Shown here: in pieces, positions 11,605 through 24,409 of the stretch
Numbering within the stretch: the first letter of the stretch is position 1
How the letters are laid out: each line of letters begins with the position of its first letter
Assembly: GCA_037954665.1 (NCBI GenBank)
Contig: JBBMOL010000013.1
Coordinates: forward strand, 2,790,001 to 2,854,000
DNA: 64,000 nt
Source: Laguncularia racemosa
Lineage: Eukaryota; Streptophyta; Magnoliopsida; Myrtales; Combretaceae
Reading direction: 5' to 3'
Made by a program: the position numbers and the translations under genes
The notes under the pieces: model-generated
The model's database searches: none
Told to the model about the DNA's origin: nothing
What the model saw: the letters and a program-made list of their open reading frames with translations, nothing else

Positions 11605-13684
11605 TAGAGCTGGAATGCGGGCCAAACGGGTCAGTCGCGGGTCTTTATGGGCCGGCCCACAGTGGCCTGCAAGAGTTGCCAGTTACAAAAGTCGGCTTGC
11701 CTCGTCCCGCGGGCCAATGCGGGCTGGCCCACGACAATCTGTAATTTTTTTTAATTTAGTATTTTTTTATTAAAGTACTATGTAGAACATGGTAGATGAA
11801 ATTTTTTGTTCTTTTTAGATAAACATTTTTTTTCTTTGCAAGTATAATTTATATCGCATATATTAGAAAAAAAGTGTTAAAATTATTTAAATTAGTATTT
11901 CCCACATCTAAATAAACTAGGTACATTGCAATTGCTCAATTTTTCCATTTACTTTCCTTATACAGGTTCTTCCTCTCATTCATTACTAAATTCTAATATC
12001 AACAACTTTTGAAGCTCAAGCTGTAAGCTTCACTTACTCTCCCTATACAGTAGCATAAGCTTAGAAAATTTGCATTAATTTAGCAATTTCCATGGTATCC
12101 TATTAAAGTAGTGTTTTTTTTTTAGCTTATTTTGGCAACTTTTTAGTTTGGTGACTTTGGTTTTTATTTATCTAGCATTTCTTCTCAGGAGAATTATGTA
12201 TGTTTCAAATTAATATATTACAAAATTCTTATTAAATAGGAATAGGAGATGTACATGCAGGCTTAAACCTGTAATAGTTAAACATACTATTTCAATTTAT
12301 ATGTACTTACTTTTAAATCTTATTCTCATACGATAGAAAAAAAAAACAACCTAAAACGATAATTAAGCAAATATAGCAATTATCATAAAGTACTTTTCAG
12401 TAATTATATAGGAAAACAAAGACAATAATAAATGAGATAAAATCATATATACAAATTAATCATCATATCAGTCATCACTAATCACTATCATCATCATCAA
12501 CAACCAAATTGGAGTCTCCCTTTGATGAAGTAGTCCCACTCCCACCCCCACTCTCATTGTCTTCTTCTTGATCTATAATTTAGGACATTACATATATAAC
12601 TAAATTAGACAATAAATGTTTGAAACAATACGTTAAAAGAAAATATGATAGTGTATGCAAATCCTTGTAACCAATTATGTGTACAAATTAGAGCTTTTAC
12701 ATTGGTTAGAAGCATAGAATTGCGATACTTATTAAGTATATGAGCGCTGATACTGAAAGTTGACTCTGACGCTACAGTAGTAATTGAAATGCTAAGCACA
12801 TCGGAGGCCATGGTAGATAAATTAAGATATCTCTGGCTTTAACCCTTCCAATGTTGTAACACATCCAATTTTGAGTAGAAGTCTATATCCATTACCAGTT
12901 CATCTAGATAAATATCCAAAGAAGATTTACCACAACTTTGTACTTCTACTTGCTGGTATCAGAATTCCTATATTATTAAGGAAAAAATTAATTAAATGCT
13001 GATATTATTACGAAAAAAAATATATAATTAAGAAAATAAAAAAATTATTAAACTTACCACCAATGTAGCAAAATTAATCTTCAAGCCCTTCCCAGCTCTA
13101 TGTGTTATTGCTCCTTTACTGCTGCTACCTCCAAATGTGTCTTGTCCCTGAAAAGATGATCCAACTTGATGGCTTCTAGTTCTAGATATGTGATCTGTTT
13201 TGCTATTCTCATATTCTCCATAGAGTTTATATCACTTGCTTTTTATGTGAGCCAACTTCTCTTCACAAGTGAGCGGATCGAGTTTATTAAAACAAAATTT
13301 CAAAAAATCAAACTTCATTCGAGGATCAAAGATTGCTCTAAGTGCAAGGATAACACTATAATCACTCCAATACTTATCGAACTTCTGTTTTATTCTAATA
13401 GACATCTCCCTTATGACATGATCTTCACTACTTAAATTTTCATTCAGTAAATATTCAATCCTCCATACTTGCAAAAAATAGTGGTTTGAAGTTGGATATG
13501 ATGATCCTGACATCAAATTGATGATACTATGAAACGGCTCAAAAACTTGCATATCTTTTCTGCTCTTTCCCACTCATAAATGGTTAGACAATATTTATAA
13601 TGATGATCATTCAATTGAAAGCAAGAAAAAGCACATAGATACTTGAGTGCACTATCAAGCATAAGATAAGTGGAATTCCTTCTA
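11605..13684 (-). mobile_element. hAT DNA transposon, 5'-truncated
   Basis: The plus-strand sequence from 11,605 begins TAGAGCTGGAATGCGGGCC and continues as a GC-rich stretch of GGGCC/GGCCC words to about 11,740. This is the usual look of plant hAT subterminal DNA. Minus-strand transposase exons follow at 12,478-13,684. The other terminus is missing: at about 13,685 the transposase is replaced by the start of the palindromic tandem array. The element is therefore a truncated, non-autonomous relic. Confidence 0.75.
12478..13684 (-). pseudogene. hAT transposase (zinc-finger BED / RICESLEEPER type), C-terminal part
   Basis: Read on the minus strand, the pieces in order are as follows. The RNase-H-like catalytic part includes STYLMLDSALKY and WERAEKICKF (13,682-13,515). 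A DUF4413-like part includes FDKYWSDYSV and FDPRMKFDF (13,573-13,232). The C-terminal hAT dimerisation domain includes ASDVLSISITTVASESTFS and HILNKYRN (12,811 to about 12,640). A probable intron of about 90 bp lies at 12,968-13,057 with GTAAGT and AG borders. The acidic, glycine-rich C-terminus ends at a stop at 12,478-12,480, probably after another intron. Stops between the pieces (for example after LQHWKG) and loss of the N-terminus make it non-functional. Such transposases cut and paste hAT elements. Confidence 0.88.
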
Positions 13685-16600
13685 GTAGTTACACCGTAGA
13701 TCTTAAGGTGGTCAATGCCATTTTTTTCCAACATTTTTTCTGTTTTTCCTTTTTTATTTTTGTGAATTAATATGTTTAAATATAATACTTAAGTAAATTT
13801 ATTAATTTTTTGACGTGTCATCACCACATTATCAATTTTTACCTAGTGTGCATCTAAATAAGCAAAAGAGGGGGAATTTGTTGTATACTAAAAAGTTAAG
13901 GTGTCAATATAATGTCAAAAGTTACTAGAGGTATGTAATTTACCCTAAAAAGTAACAAAAATGTAAAAATTGTATAAAAGTAAAAAAGGGTAGTAACTTG
14001 TCATTAGCCATCTAAGCATAAGGGACCTTTGATTATGAACAACGGGAGTAGTGTGACCCTTCTAAGGTGATCATTAGTCACCTTTTATCCTTAGGTGGCA
14101 AGTGAAAACCTCACTATATCTAGTGGCTTACAACCCATCATTAACCACTATAATAGATTATACAACGCACTTGTGGTGATGGATGACCACTTATCATTTC
14201 AAAATAAAGAAAAAAAATTGACGAGTCTTAGTGACCTGATGTGACTCGATTAAGTCCTCATTATCTTTTGACTAAATTTCTTTTTGTAAAAAAAAAAAAT
14301 AAATTTACGGTAGTGGATCCATCCATCTACCTAAGGATTGTGTGATTCACTTAGGAGATGTGTGGCCGTCCATCACCATCGGTGGGTTACACGATCAATC
14401 ACAACAACATATTGCGACCACTGAGAGCATCGATTTTGTCTATTTCCCATTAAAAGAGGAAAGATCATTTCAACAACATGCATTTTCGTTGAGATAGATC
14501 TATCTTGAGGAAAACTTCTTAATTTCCTTTAAGGCTAGATACTTTTTTTTTTTATGTATTTTCCTACTTTTAGCTACTTGTTGAGAAAAAATTGAATAAC
14601 AATTACTAAAATTTATATCACGTAATTTTAATTAATCGTCAGATAAAATTTAATAGATATAATTAATAAAAATAAAGAAAATTCTTTTATTATTTTAGTT
14701 AATTAATGTATTTAAATATAGCACTTAAGTAAAATTATTAATTTTTTTTGATGTGTCATCGCCATATTATCAACTTTTACCTAGTGTGCATCCAAATAGG
14801 CAAAAGAGGGGGAATTTGTTATGTACTAAAAATTTGAGGTGTCAACATAATATCAAAAGTTACTAGGATGGTGTAATTTATCCTAAGAAGTAACATAAAT
14901 GTAAAAAATGTATAAAAGTAAAAAATGGTAGTAGCTTGTCATTAGCCATCTAAACATAGGAGATCTTTAATTGCGAAAAAGGAGAGCAATGTGACCCCTC
15001 TAAGGTAGTCATTAGCCACCCGCTATCCTTAGGTGGCAAGTAACAACCTCACTCTATGGTGATGAGCAACCACTTACCATTTCAAAATAATAATAATAAA
15101 AAAAATTGATGGGTCTTAGTGACTCGATTACATTCTAGTTAGGTTTTGGCTAATCTTTTTTTTTTATTGTTATTATTCTTTTTAAGATAAATTTAAGGTG
15201 GTGGATCTACCCATCTACCTAGGGATTTCGTGATCCACTTGAGAGATGTGTGGCCACCCACCATCATTGGTAGGTTGCACGATCAACACAATAGTAGGTT
15301 CCATTACTGACCACTCCAAGGGTAAAGGGGTGAGTGGCCAATTTTTTCAATCCTTCTTTCTTTCCTTTTTTTTTCCCCTTAATTATTCTACAATTTTTTA
15401 TAACTTTATAATGCTTCATTTACACTCAACTTTTGAAAATACAACAAATTCCCCTCTCCTTTTGCTTATGCGGATGCATACTTGGCAATTATGATGTGGT
15501 GATGATGCACAAAAAAAAAACTATTGAATTTTCTTAAATATTATAATTATAAATCAATAAACCAAAATAATTAAAAAAATAAAAAATACAAAAAATTATA
15601 GATGAAAAAAAATAGCATCGGTCACCACCTAGCCTCAGAGTGGCTAGAACAACCATAAATGAGCTAGTGGGTCACGACATGCATTTGAAAGTGGGTCATT
15701 TAACCCACCAATGATGATAAGTGGTTACCCATCATAGTAGAGGGAAATTTTAAAAGAAAAAGAAAAATGGATGAAAGTCAATTTAGGTTGCTCAGCTACA
15801 TTGCAGGCTTAAGGTAATCAATGTTATTTTTTTTCCAACATTTTTTCTATTTTTCCTTTTTTAATTTTAGTGAATTAATATGTTTAAATATAATACTTAA
15901 GTAAATTTATTAATTTTTTTAATGTGTCATCACCACATTATCAATTTTTACACGGTGTGCATCTAAATAGGCAAAAGAGGGGGGTTTGTTATATACTAAA
16001 AAGTTTAGGTGTCTACATAATGTCAAAAGTTACTAAGGGTGATGTAATTTACTCTAAAAAGTAATAAAAATGTAAAAATTGTATAAAAGTAAAAAATGGT
16101 AGTAGCTCGTCATTAGCCATCTAAGCATAAGGGACTTTTGATTACGAATAAGGGGAGCAATGTGACCCCTCTAATGTTGCCATTAACCACTCTCTATCCT
16201 TAGGTGGCAAGTAACAAACTCACTATATCTAGTGGCTTATGACCCATCATTAACCCTTATAATAGATCGTACAAGCCACCTATAGTGATGGTTGACCACT
16301 TATCATTTCAAAATAATAATAATAATATTAAAATTGATGGGTCTTAGTGACTTAATTTCATTCTAGTCAGGTTTTGGCTTCTTTTTTTTTATTCTTTTTA
16401 AGATAAATTTAAGGTGGTGGATCCACCAATCTACCTAGGGATTACGTGATCTACTTGGAAGATGTGTGGCCGCCCACTACCATTGGGAGGTTGTATGATT
16501 GACCACAACAATAAGTTGCAACCACTAGGCATAATAGATCCATTGTGTACCACTCTAAGGGTAAAAGGGTGAGTGGCCAATTTTTTCAATCCTTCTATCT

Positions 16601-17225
16601 TTCTTTCTTTTTTTTCCCTTAATTATTCTACAATTTTTTATAACTTTAAAATGCTTTATTTATACTCAGCTTTTGAAAATATAACAAATTCCCCTCTCCT
16701 TTTGCTTAAGTGGATGCATACTTGGCAATAATGATGTGGTGATGATGCATAAAAAACAAGTAAATTTTCTTAAATATTATAATTATATATAAATAAACTA
16801 AAATAATTAAAAAATACAAAATACAAAAAATTATGGATGACAAAAAATAGCATTGGTCACCACCTAGCCTCAAGGTGACTATAACAACCACAAATGAACT
16901 GGTGGGCTACAATATGTATTTGAAAGTGAGTCATTTAATCCACCAATGATGATAAGTGGCTACTAATTATAGTGGAGGGGAATTTAAAAAGAAAAAGAAA
17001 AATGGGTGAAAATCAATTTAGGTTGCTTAGCTACACTGCAGATCTTAAGGTGGTCAATGCCATTTTTTTTTCCAACATTTTTTCTATTTTTCCTTTTTTT
17101 TTATTTTTTGTAAATTAATATGTTTAAATATAATACTTAAGTAAATTTATTAATTTTTTGATGAGTCATCACCGCATTATCAATTCTTACCTAGTGTGCA
17201 TCTAAATAGGCAAAAGAAGGAATAA
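13685..17225 (+). repeat. Tandem array block A of about 1.2-kb palindromic units
   Basis: Four direct copies are visible: about 13,685-14,575, 14,690-15,805, 15,806-17,040 and a truncated 17,041-17,225. The landmark GTCATC(A/G)CC recurs at 13,817, 14,755, 15,926 and 17,165, giving spacings of 938, 1171 and 1239 bp. Each full unit has a left arm and a right arm that are reverse complements of each other. For example GTGCATCTAAATAGGCAAAAG near the left pairs with CTTTTGCTTATGNGGATGCATAC near the right. The arms are some 250-300 bp and imperfect. No open frame of note is present. The final unit is cut at 17,225, and the array resumes at 26,345. Confidence 0.85.
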
Positions 17226-17660
17226 GATATAAGTTACTTAAATATTTTATACAAAAAAAAGAACTAATTATAATTACATTAAATTGTATACTTTTAGATA
17301 TTTTTATGAAACAAGTAAATAAAACTTGCTTTATTCAGTTCTTATCTAGTGCACTTAGAGGTGATGCCTCACATTTTCACATATCCTGTGAGCTTATTTA
17401 TGGGATATTCAATAATAATTATCAAAATAAAAAAGTTACAAAAAAAAGTAATATATAACCGCCATCGATTGTAAAGATAATTATATTATATATTTGCTAT
17501 ATCATTCACGATATATATATATATATATACGAGATTAAGGGCACAATTATGATTTTGCATCATTATTACAAGACATAGTAAAATTATGAGATAATAAGAA
17601 CTTTTACATTTCTACAGCAAGATTACAAATTTTGAGAGAGCGCTACTAGTTTTACAACAG
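17226..17660. other. AT-rich spacer between repeat block A and the CXE2 segment
   Basis: AT-rich, with a short AT microsatellite at about 17,511-17,528. No coding or RNA feature is visible. Confidence 0.45.
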
Positions 17661-17875
17661 AACTATACAATTTGTGCAGGAAGTAGATTTATTTTCAATG
17701 AATAGAGAAGTGCATGAGAGGTCACTTTCGTTCTGCCATAAATTTATTTTGGAAGAGCGACATAGTAGTGTGAGGTCACTTTTGCTCTGCCAAACGGACA
17801 TTTCATTTTAGAGAAAGCCCAGCGAATTTGGAAAGACACTGGTTAATGGTTATTGTTAAATATGGATAGATAGAT
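17661..17875. repeat. CXE upstream-like fragment abutting the CXE2 3' flank
   Basis: It matches parts of 8139-8240 and 10,436-10,650, and weakly 2260-2370 upstream of CXE1. At about 17,870 it runs directly into the CXE2 3' flank. A promoter-like end joined to a 3' flank is the head-to-tail junction expected between two tandem gene copies, although the gene copy it belonged to is absent. Confidence 0.6.
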
Positions 17876-18351
17876 GGAAACACATTAAACTGCAGCCACA
17901 TGTATGCTTTACATTAAGTACAATTACAACACTATCGTATTATAGGTCCAACATGCATGCGGGTCCACAACACTTCCGTCCTGACATGAAGCAACAAGAG
18001 ATAATTGGCTAACTTAACAACATAGGCTCCAATCTTTTCTATAATTGCAAACATATATCAAAAACTAGGAAGTATATCATAAACTCTTTCAGTATAATTT
18101 CAACTCCATATATAACTTTAAAAAATATATAAATATCCTTTACACTATTACTAAAATTCTAAAATAGTTATTAAAAAGATCTTTAAAAACCTAATAATGG
18201 TTTGAAAAGTGTTTCTTTTTTTTTTTTTAATTTTGAGGAGTTTGAAAGTATACGCTTTATTAGTTTTGAAGGATTTATGTATACCTATATAGCTTTTAAT
18301 ACATATTTGTAACTTACCTTCTTTTTTCTTTTTTTGTTTCCCTCTTGTAAA
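17876..18351 (-). repeat. 3' flank of CXE2, duplicate of the CXE1 3' flank
   Basis: The first 180 bases align well with 550-710, including GTCCAACATGCATGCG and GAGATAATTGGCTAACTTAACAA. After this the copy is diverged by AT-rich insertions until the coding similarity resumes at 18,352. Confidence 0.75.
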
Positions 18352-19068
18352 TTAATGTCTCTTAATAAAATCAACGATCCTAGCATGAAGGTGGTCTGTG
18401 GCTGTAGAGGTACTTGGATTCATTTCAACAGCAATCTTGTTAAGATAAAAACTATGCATCATACCATGGCTCATAATTATCTCCACATCCTTATTTGCTT
18501 TAATAATGGCATCATAATACTCCATTTCATGTCTATCACCTAAATCCTTCTCCGCCAAACAAAGCAAAACTGGAGGGAGTTTAATTTCCTCCAATTTTGG
18601 TGCGCATCACCCATTGGACATGTTATAGGATGGTCTTTGTCACTTCCAATCAGCAAGGCTAGGCTTAGAAACTTGTCCAACATGTCTAGAGTGAGCAATG
18701 GTGTTTGAGGTTGCTCAAGTTCGGACCGGCTCCGTATTGGGGTGTGGCTCATACTCTCCTACGAAAGGAAAGCACGTGGGTTTCACTCCACGTAGCGATC
18801 GGGGATAAAAAAAGCCACCCCGGCAGGGGTCTCAAGGGGTAACTCCCCTTGGACCCTAGGAGCTTTTAACAATTGAGTCCATATTTATTTATTAAAAGTT
18901 TGGGCTTTAGTCCATAAATACTGTTCTATATATTCTCTTTTTCACTTGTAATCGAATAACAAAAAACAAGAGAGTGAGGTACTAATTTTAGTAGAATCAT
19001 CTGCTGGACGAATTCTAATTAACAAGTGAATCGGGATAAAATCTTGCGTTTTTATTTTCTTTCCTTTT

Positions 19069-19728
19069 TGTTAAGAAAAAGATCATTCTTTTCCTCTTGC
19101 CTGTGCGATTCACAATTGAAACAAACAACAATCAATTATAACTTGCGAAATAAAAACAATCAATACCAAGGATTTACGTGGAAAACCCAATTTGGAGAAA
19201 AACCCATGGGACCGCCGCACACAAATTCTTCCACTATCAAAGTAATGGGTTACACACTTCTTCCACTAGTGGATTACTCAATCTTATCACAAACCAGTGG
19301 ATCAAATACAATGGATTTCCCTCTTAGAACTCTCTATAGGTTTAAGAATCACCTCTTTGTCTTTCTACTCTTGTGTTTTAGTGTTACACCCGCAACACAA
19401 AGGAATAGCGCTATATATATATATATAGTTCTACCTGCCAAAAATAGACAGCCGACTTAGGACTTACGCCACACAAAGGTCGGCGGCCTAAGTTTCAAAG
19501 CCGACGGCCTTTAGCCAGCGTTCAATGGAAAAACAACAACAACAACAATTTGTTGTTGAAGGTCGGCAGCTTATATATTATAGGCCGGTGGCCTTGAGCC
19601 GGCCTAGGCATAGTTTCGCTTGATTTCGACGATTTCCTTCAAGCTTAACAACCTTACATCCAAGTATATCTCATATACTTAGGATACCCTTAGTATAGAC
19701 CCATATGTGTTGGATCTATACCCCAACA
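19069..19728 (-). repeat. Copia-2 3' LTR
   Basis: This 660-bp copy is closely similar to 23,741-24,409, with scattered substitutions and small indels. It includes a GC-rich stretch of GCCGGC-type inverted words near 19,440-19,610. The 144-residue plus-strand frame at 19,026-19,460 is an accident of the LTR. Confidence 0.93.
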
Positions 19729-19740
19729 AACTCCCCCTCC
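19729..19740 (-). other. Copia-2 polypurine tract
   Basis: The minus strand reads GGAGGGGGAGTT immediately before the 3' LTR. This is the primer for plus-strand DNA synthesis. Confidence 0.88.
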
Positions 19741-19743
19741 AAC

Positions 19744-22700
19744 TCATAAGGAGAGTTCCATTACCCCTGTAATCTTCCTGCAGCAAACAATCTTCTCATT
19801 TGGTAGAGCCTTCGTCATCATATCTGACGCATTATCATCAGTGTGAATCTTCTCAAGCTTCAACTGTTTAGACTCTAGCATATCCTGATCCAATGCTACC
19901 AAACGTCAATGTGTTTAGACCTGGAGTGGAACATCGGATTCCTACTAAGATGTATAGCACTCTGACTATCACAATACAGTTTTAGCACTTCCTGCTCTTG
20001 ACCCAGTTCTTCTAAAAACTTTTTCATCCACAAGACTTCCTTGCAGGCTTCTGTTACAGCAATATACTCAGCCTCAATAGTGGAAAGTGCAACACACTTC
20101 TGTAACTTCGATTGTCAAGGACACTGCTCCCCTGCATAAGTAATCAGGTAACCTGAAGTGGATTTCCTAAAATCCAAATCACCAACCATGTCAGCATCTG
20201 AAAACCCCTCTAATGCAGATTTATTATCACCGCCAAACTGTAAACATAACTTGGAAGTGCCCCTAAGATATCTGAGAATCTACTTAACTGCTATCCAGTG
20301 CTCTTTGCCTAGATTTGAGAGATAGCGACTCACCACACCTACAGCATGAGCAATGTCAAGGCCTGGTACACACCATGGCATACATAAGACTTCCCACTGC
20401 TGAAGCATATGGGACTTTCTTCATATCTTCCTTGTCTGCCTCACTCTTTGGACACTGAGCTGAACTCAGTTTAAAGTGACCTGCAAGTAGAGAGCAGATA
20501 GCTTTTGCTTTGGTCATGTTGAATCTCTCTAGCACCTTCTCAATATACCTCACCTATGTAACCACAACTTCTGGCTCTTCCTATATCTAATAATCCTCAT
20601 ACCCACAATTTGGCTAGCGGCTCCTAAGTCTTTCATGGAGAAAGACTTACTCGATGCAATCTTCAGTTCTTTAATCTGCTTGGCATCCCTGCCAATAATC
20701 AACATATCATCTACATAAAGTAGCAATATAATAAATCACCACTGGTTAACTTCTTAATAAAGACACAATGGTCAGTAGCAGTCCTAATATAACCCTGATC
20801 AATCATGAAGGACTCAAACTTCTTGTACCACTGCCTTGGAGCTTGTTTCAGTTCGTATAAACTTCTCTTCAATCTGCAAACAAGATTCTCCTTCCCTTTG
20901 ATCTTGAACCCTTCAGGCTGCTCCATATAAATCTCTTCCTCCATATCACAATGAAGGAATGTTGTCTTCACATCCATCTGCTTAACCTCTAGATTCATTC
21001 TAGCAGCAATACTGAGCACAATCCTGATAGATGACATCTTCACCACTGGTGAGAAAATCTCTTCAAAATCGACCCCCTTCTTCTGACTGAACCCCTTCAC
21101 AACCAGCCTTGCTTTGTACCTTGGCTATGAGCTACTTTCATCAGTTTTCAATCTGTACACCCATTTATTTCTTAGAGGTTTCTTGCCTTTAGGCAGTTCA
21201 ACTAGCTCATAGGTCTTGTTCTCATGCAAGGATTTGATTTCCTCTTGCATGGCTTTCACCCATTCTTTCTTCTTGTCATGAGTCATTGCTTAACATTCAG
21301 GTTCTCCCCCATCAGTAATCATCACATATTCATCTGGACTATACCTCACAGATGGTCTTCTATCTCTAAAAGATCTCCTCACCTCAGCCTGATGTTGTGG
21401 CTCTTATAACTCATTACCTGTGTCCTCCACAGTTCTTCCATCAGTAAGATCGGATAAAGGTGCAGGATCTACATTTGTGGGAATCTGACCTAAGGATGCT
21501 GGCTTCTCAGTCTTTTCCATATCTTCAATTGTCTGGTCTTCTATGAAAACCACATCTCCGCTCCTGATAATCTTCTTATCAACAGGATCCCACAATCTGT
21601 ATCCATACTCATCATGTGTATATCCAAGGAAAATACATTGCTTGGAGTTGGCATCAAGCTTTGCTCTCTCATCCTTTGGAATGTGCACAAAAGTTCTGCA
21701 ACCAAAAACTCGTAAGTGATTATAAAAAATGTCTTTACCTGTCCAGACTTTCTCTAGGATATCACCATCTAGAGCATATGAGGGAGAAAGATTTATCAAG
21801 TCAACAACTGTTCTCATTGCTTCACCCCAAAATGACTTAGGTAACTTGGCCTAAGATAACATGCACTTCACTCTCTCAGTGATGGTGCGATTCATTCTTT
21901 CTGCAACACCATTATGCTGTGGTGTCTTTGGAATTGTCTTCTCCAGTTTTATCCCATGATCAACACAATACTGTTCAAACGGACCTCTATACTCCCCACC
22001 ATTGTCAGCCCTGACACAAATTAACTTCCTACTGGTCTCACGCTCCACTCTAGAGTGAAACTGTTTGAATACATTCAAAACCTGATCTTTGGACTTTAAG
22101 GCATATGTCCAAAGCTTCCTAGAGTGATCATCAATAAATGTAACAAAATACATTGCACCACCCATTGTCAAATCCTTCATATAACACACATCTGTATGAA
22201 CCAGATCTAATATATGAGCTTTTCTATTGGGTGTATTTATCTGAAAGCTAACTCTGTGTTGTTTACCAGCAAAACAGCCAGTGCATGGTTTTAAAGAAGT
22301 ACCTTTCAAATCTGGTAGAAGCTTCTTCTTCATAAGTATCTGGAGCCCCTTCTCACTCATGTGCCCAAGCCGTCTGTGCCACATCTCTACAGTAGCATCA
22401 TCGGTCAAATTCAATTCCCCTTTACTTAGCTTTGCTGGCATTAAGTAAAGTGTGTTATCCTTTCTTCCTTTTGCTATAATCAGAGACCCTTTGGTGAGCT
22501 TCCAACTACCATCACCAAAGTAACTGTGAAAGCCTTTATCATCTAATTTTCCTATTGAGATTAGGTTTAGGCGGATATCTGGTACATGTCTCACATCCTT
22601 GAGAACAAGTTTACAACCTATATTAGTTTCCAAGATAATGCTCCAAATGCCTGTAATCATTGAGGTTTCATTATTTCCCATCCTAACATTGCCATAATCA

Positions 22701-23653
22701 CCACCAGTGTAGGATGAGAAAAACTCACCATGTGCTGTCACATGAAAGGATGCACCAGAATCAACTACCCAACCACTGTCATGACCTGCAAGACTAATAC
22801 AACCCTCATCCCATGTAACCACTATCTCACCATCTGCTGCTGCAGTGGTGTCTTCATCTGAATCATCACCCTTTCCTTGCTTTTTCTTCCACAGTTTGCA
22901 TTCCTTCTTGTAATGTCCTGGCTTGTCACAATAAAAACATTTGATGTTTTTTCTGCCCCTTGACTTGGATCTCCCCTTTGACTTATCTGCTTTGTCAGAT
23001 TTATCATTCTTTCATCTGTTCTTGCTTCTACCCCTCCTATCAGACTTGTCTGTGACAAGTGCCCTAGAATCAGAACCAGTACCCAAATCTGTCCTTCTGG
23101 CCTCTTCATTGATTAAACTATCCTTAACCATAGACAACATCAACATTCCATCTAGAGCTGAATTACTAACTGATATTACAAGATTTTCCCAACTCTCAGG
23201 TAATGAGCTCAACAATAGGAGTGCTTGGATCTCATCCTCAAGCACAAGCTTTATAGTAGTCAGTTGATTCACGATTCCCTAAAAATCATTCAAATGCTCT
23301 GACATATTCAAGCCTTCCCTGTATTTCAAGTTAACTACCCTTCTTATCAAAGAAGTTTTATTCAAAGCAGTTTGCCTCTCATACATTGACTTTAGTTTCT
23401 TCCATAGAACATCAGCCCTAGTCTCTTGAGCAACATGATGATACACACTCTGATCAACCCACTATCTAATATACCTTACAGTTTTCCTATGTAGTATCAA
23501 CCACTCTGCATCAGATTTATCCTGTGGCTTTGCAGCACCACCACCCAAAGGCAAATGCAAATCTTTGCAGTATAACAGATTTTCCGTCATCGACTTCTAG
23601 ATAGAGTAATTAGAGGAATTAAGTTTAATCATCATACCTGAAGATTCAACCAT
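19744..23653 (-). pseudogene. Copia-2 gag-pol polyprotein, decayed
   Basis: The start codon is at 23,653 (MVESSGMM). Gag is interrupted by TAG stops at sites where related elements have Trp or Gln. A CX2CX4HX4C knuckle lies at 22,939-22,898. The longest intact piece, 22,822-21,851 (323 residues), carries protease (DSGASFHVTA), the GAG-pre-integrase zinc region (HRRLGHMSEKGL, CTGCFAGK) and integrase with HTDVCY, RADNGGEYRG and TPQHNGVAERMNRT. The integrase C-terminal part follows at 21,817-21,404. Reverse transcriptase (RVT_2) is at about 21,130-20,560, with ELKQAPRQWYKKF. RNase H runs from about 20,330 to the final stop at 19,744. Frameshifts separate the pieces. The protein set would have copied and integrated the element but is no longer complete. 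Confidence 0.93.
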
Positions 23654-23726
23654 GTCTGTGATTGAAAACACAAAACCCTAACTTTAATTTGTAGCGAAAA
23701 CCCTAATTTTCTTTTTGAAACCTGGT

Positions 23727-23738
23727 GCTCTGATACCA
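23727..23738 (-). other. Copia-2 primer binding site
   Basis: The minus strand reads TGGTATCAGAGC, a perfect match to the initiator tRNA-Met end, two bases after the 5' LTR. Confidence 0.93.
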
Positions 23739-23740
23739 CT

Positions 23741-24409
23741 TGTTAAGAAAAAGATCCATTCTTTTCCTCTTGCCTGTGCGATTCACAATTGAAACAAACA
23801 ACAATCAATTATAACTTGCGGAAATAAAAACAATCAACACCAAGGATTTACGTGAAAAACCCCAATTTGGGGAAAAACCACGGGACCGCCGCACAAATTC
23901 TTCCACTATCAAAGTAATGGGTTACACACTTCTTCACTAGTCTCACTAGTGGATTACTCAGTCTCACTACAAACCGGTGGATTAAATAAAATGGATTTTC
24001 CTCTCTAGAACTCTCTCTAGGTGTAGGAATCACCTCTTTGTGTTTCTCACTCTTGTGTTTTCGTCTTACACTCACAACACAATGGAATACTGCTATATAT
24101 ATATATATAGTTCTACCTGCCAAAAAATAGACAGCCGACTTAGGACTTACGTCGGTACAAAGGCCGGTGGCCTTTAGCCTGCGTTCAATGGAAAAACAAC
24201 AACAACAATTTGTTATTGAAGGCTGGCTGCTTATATATTATAGGCCGGCGGCGGTCTAATTTAGGCCATCGGCCTTGAGCCGGCTTAGGCCCAGTTTTGC
24301 TTAATTTCGACGATTTTCTTCATGCTTAACAACCTTACATCCAAGCATATCTCATATACTTATGATACCCTTGGTATAGACCCATATGTGTTGGATCTAT
24401 ACCCCAACA
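23741..24409 (-). repeat. Copia-2 5' LTR
   Basis: This 669-bp partner of 19,069-19,728 shows the same TGTTGGGG start and TTAACA end on the minus strand. A short AT run at about 24,092-24,107 lies at the same place as in the other LTR. Confidence 0.93.

Larger units (their letters stand above)
19069..24409 (-). mobile_element. Copia-2: complete but defective Ty1/copia element, Tork/TNT1-like
   Basis: The element is 5,341 bp with LTRs at 19,069-19,728 and 23,741-24,409, coding on the minus strand. It is flanked by the exact target duplication CTTTT at 19,064-19,068 and 24,410-24,414. On the minus strand the LTRs start TGTTGGGG and end TTAACA. A polypurine tract and a tRNA-Met primer site are both in place. 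Domain content and sequence resemble the TNT1/Tork group, which is a family-level inference. It is nested in a solo LTR that is nested in CXE2, so it is the youngest of the three layers. Confidence 0.94.

Noticed and set aside
19026..19460. 144-residue plus-strand frame
   Set aside because: Falls across the solo LTR and Copia-2 3' LTR; the matching LTR does not keep the frame.
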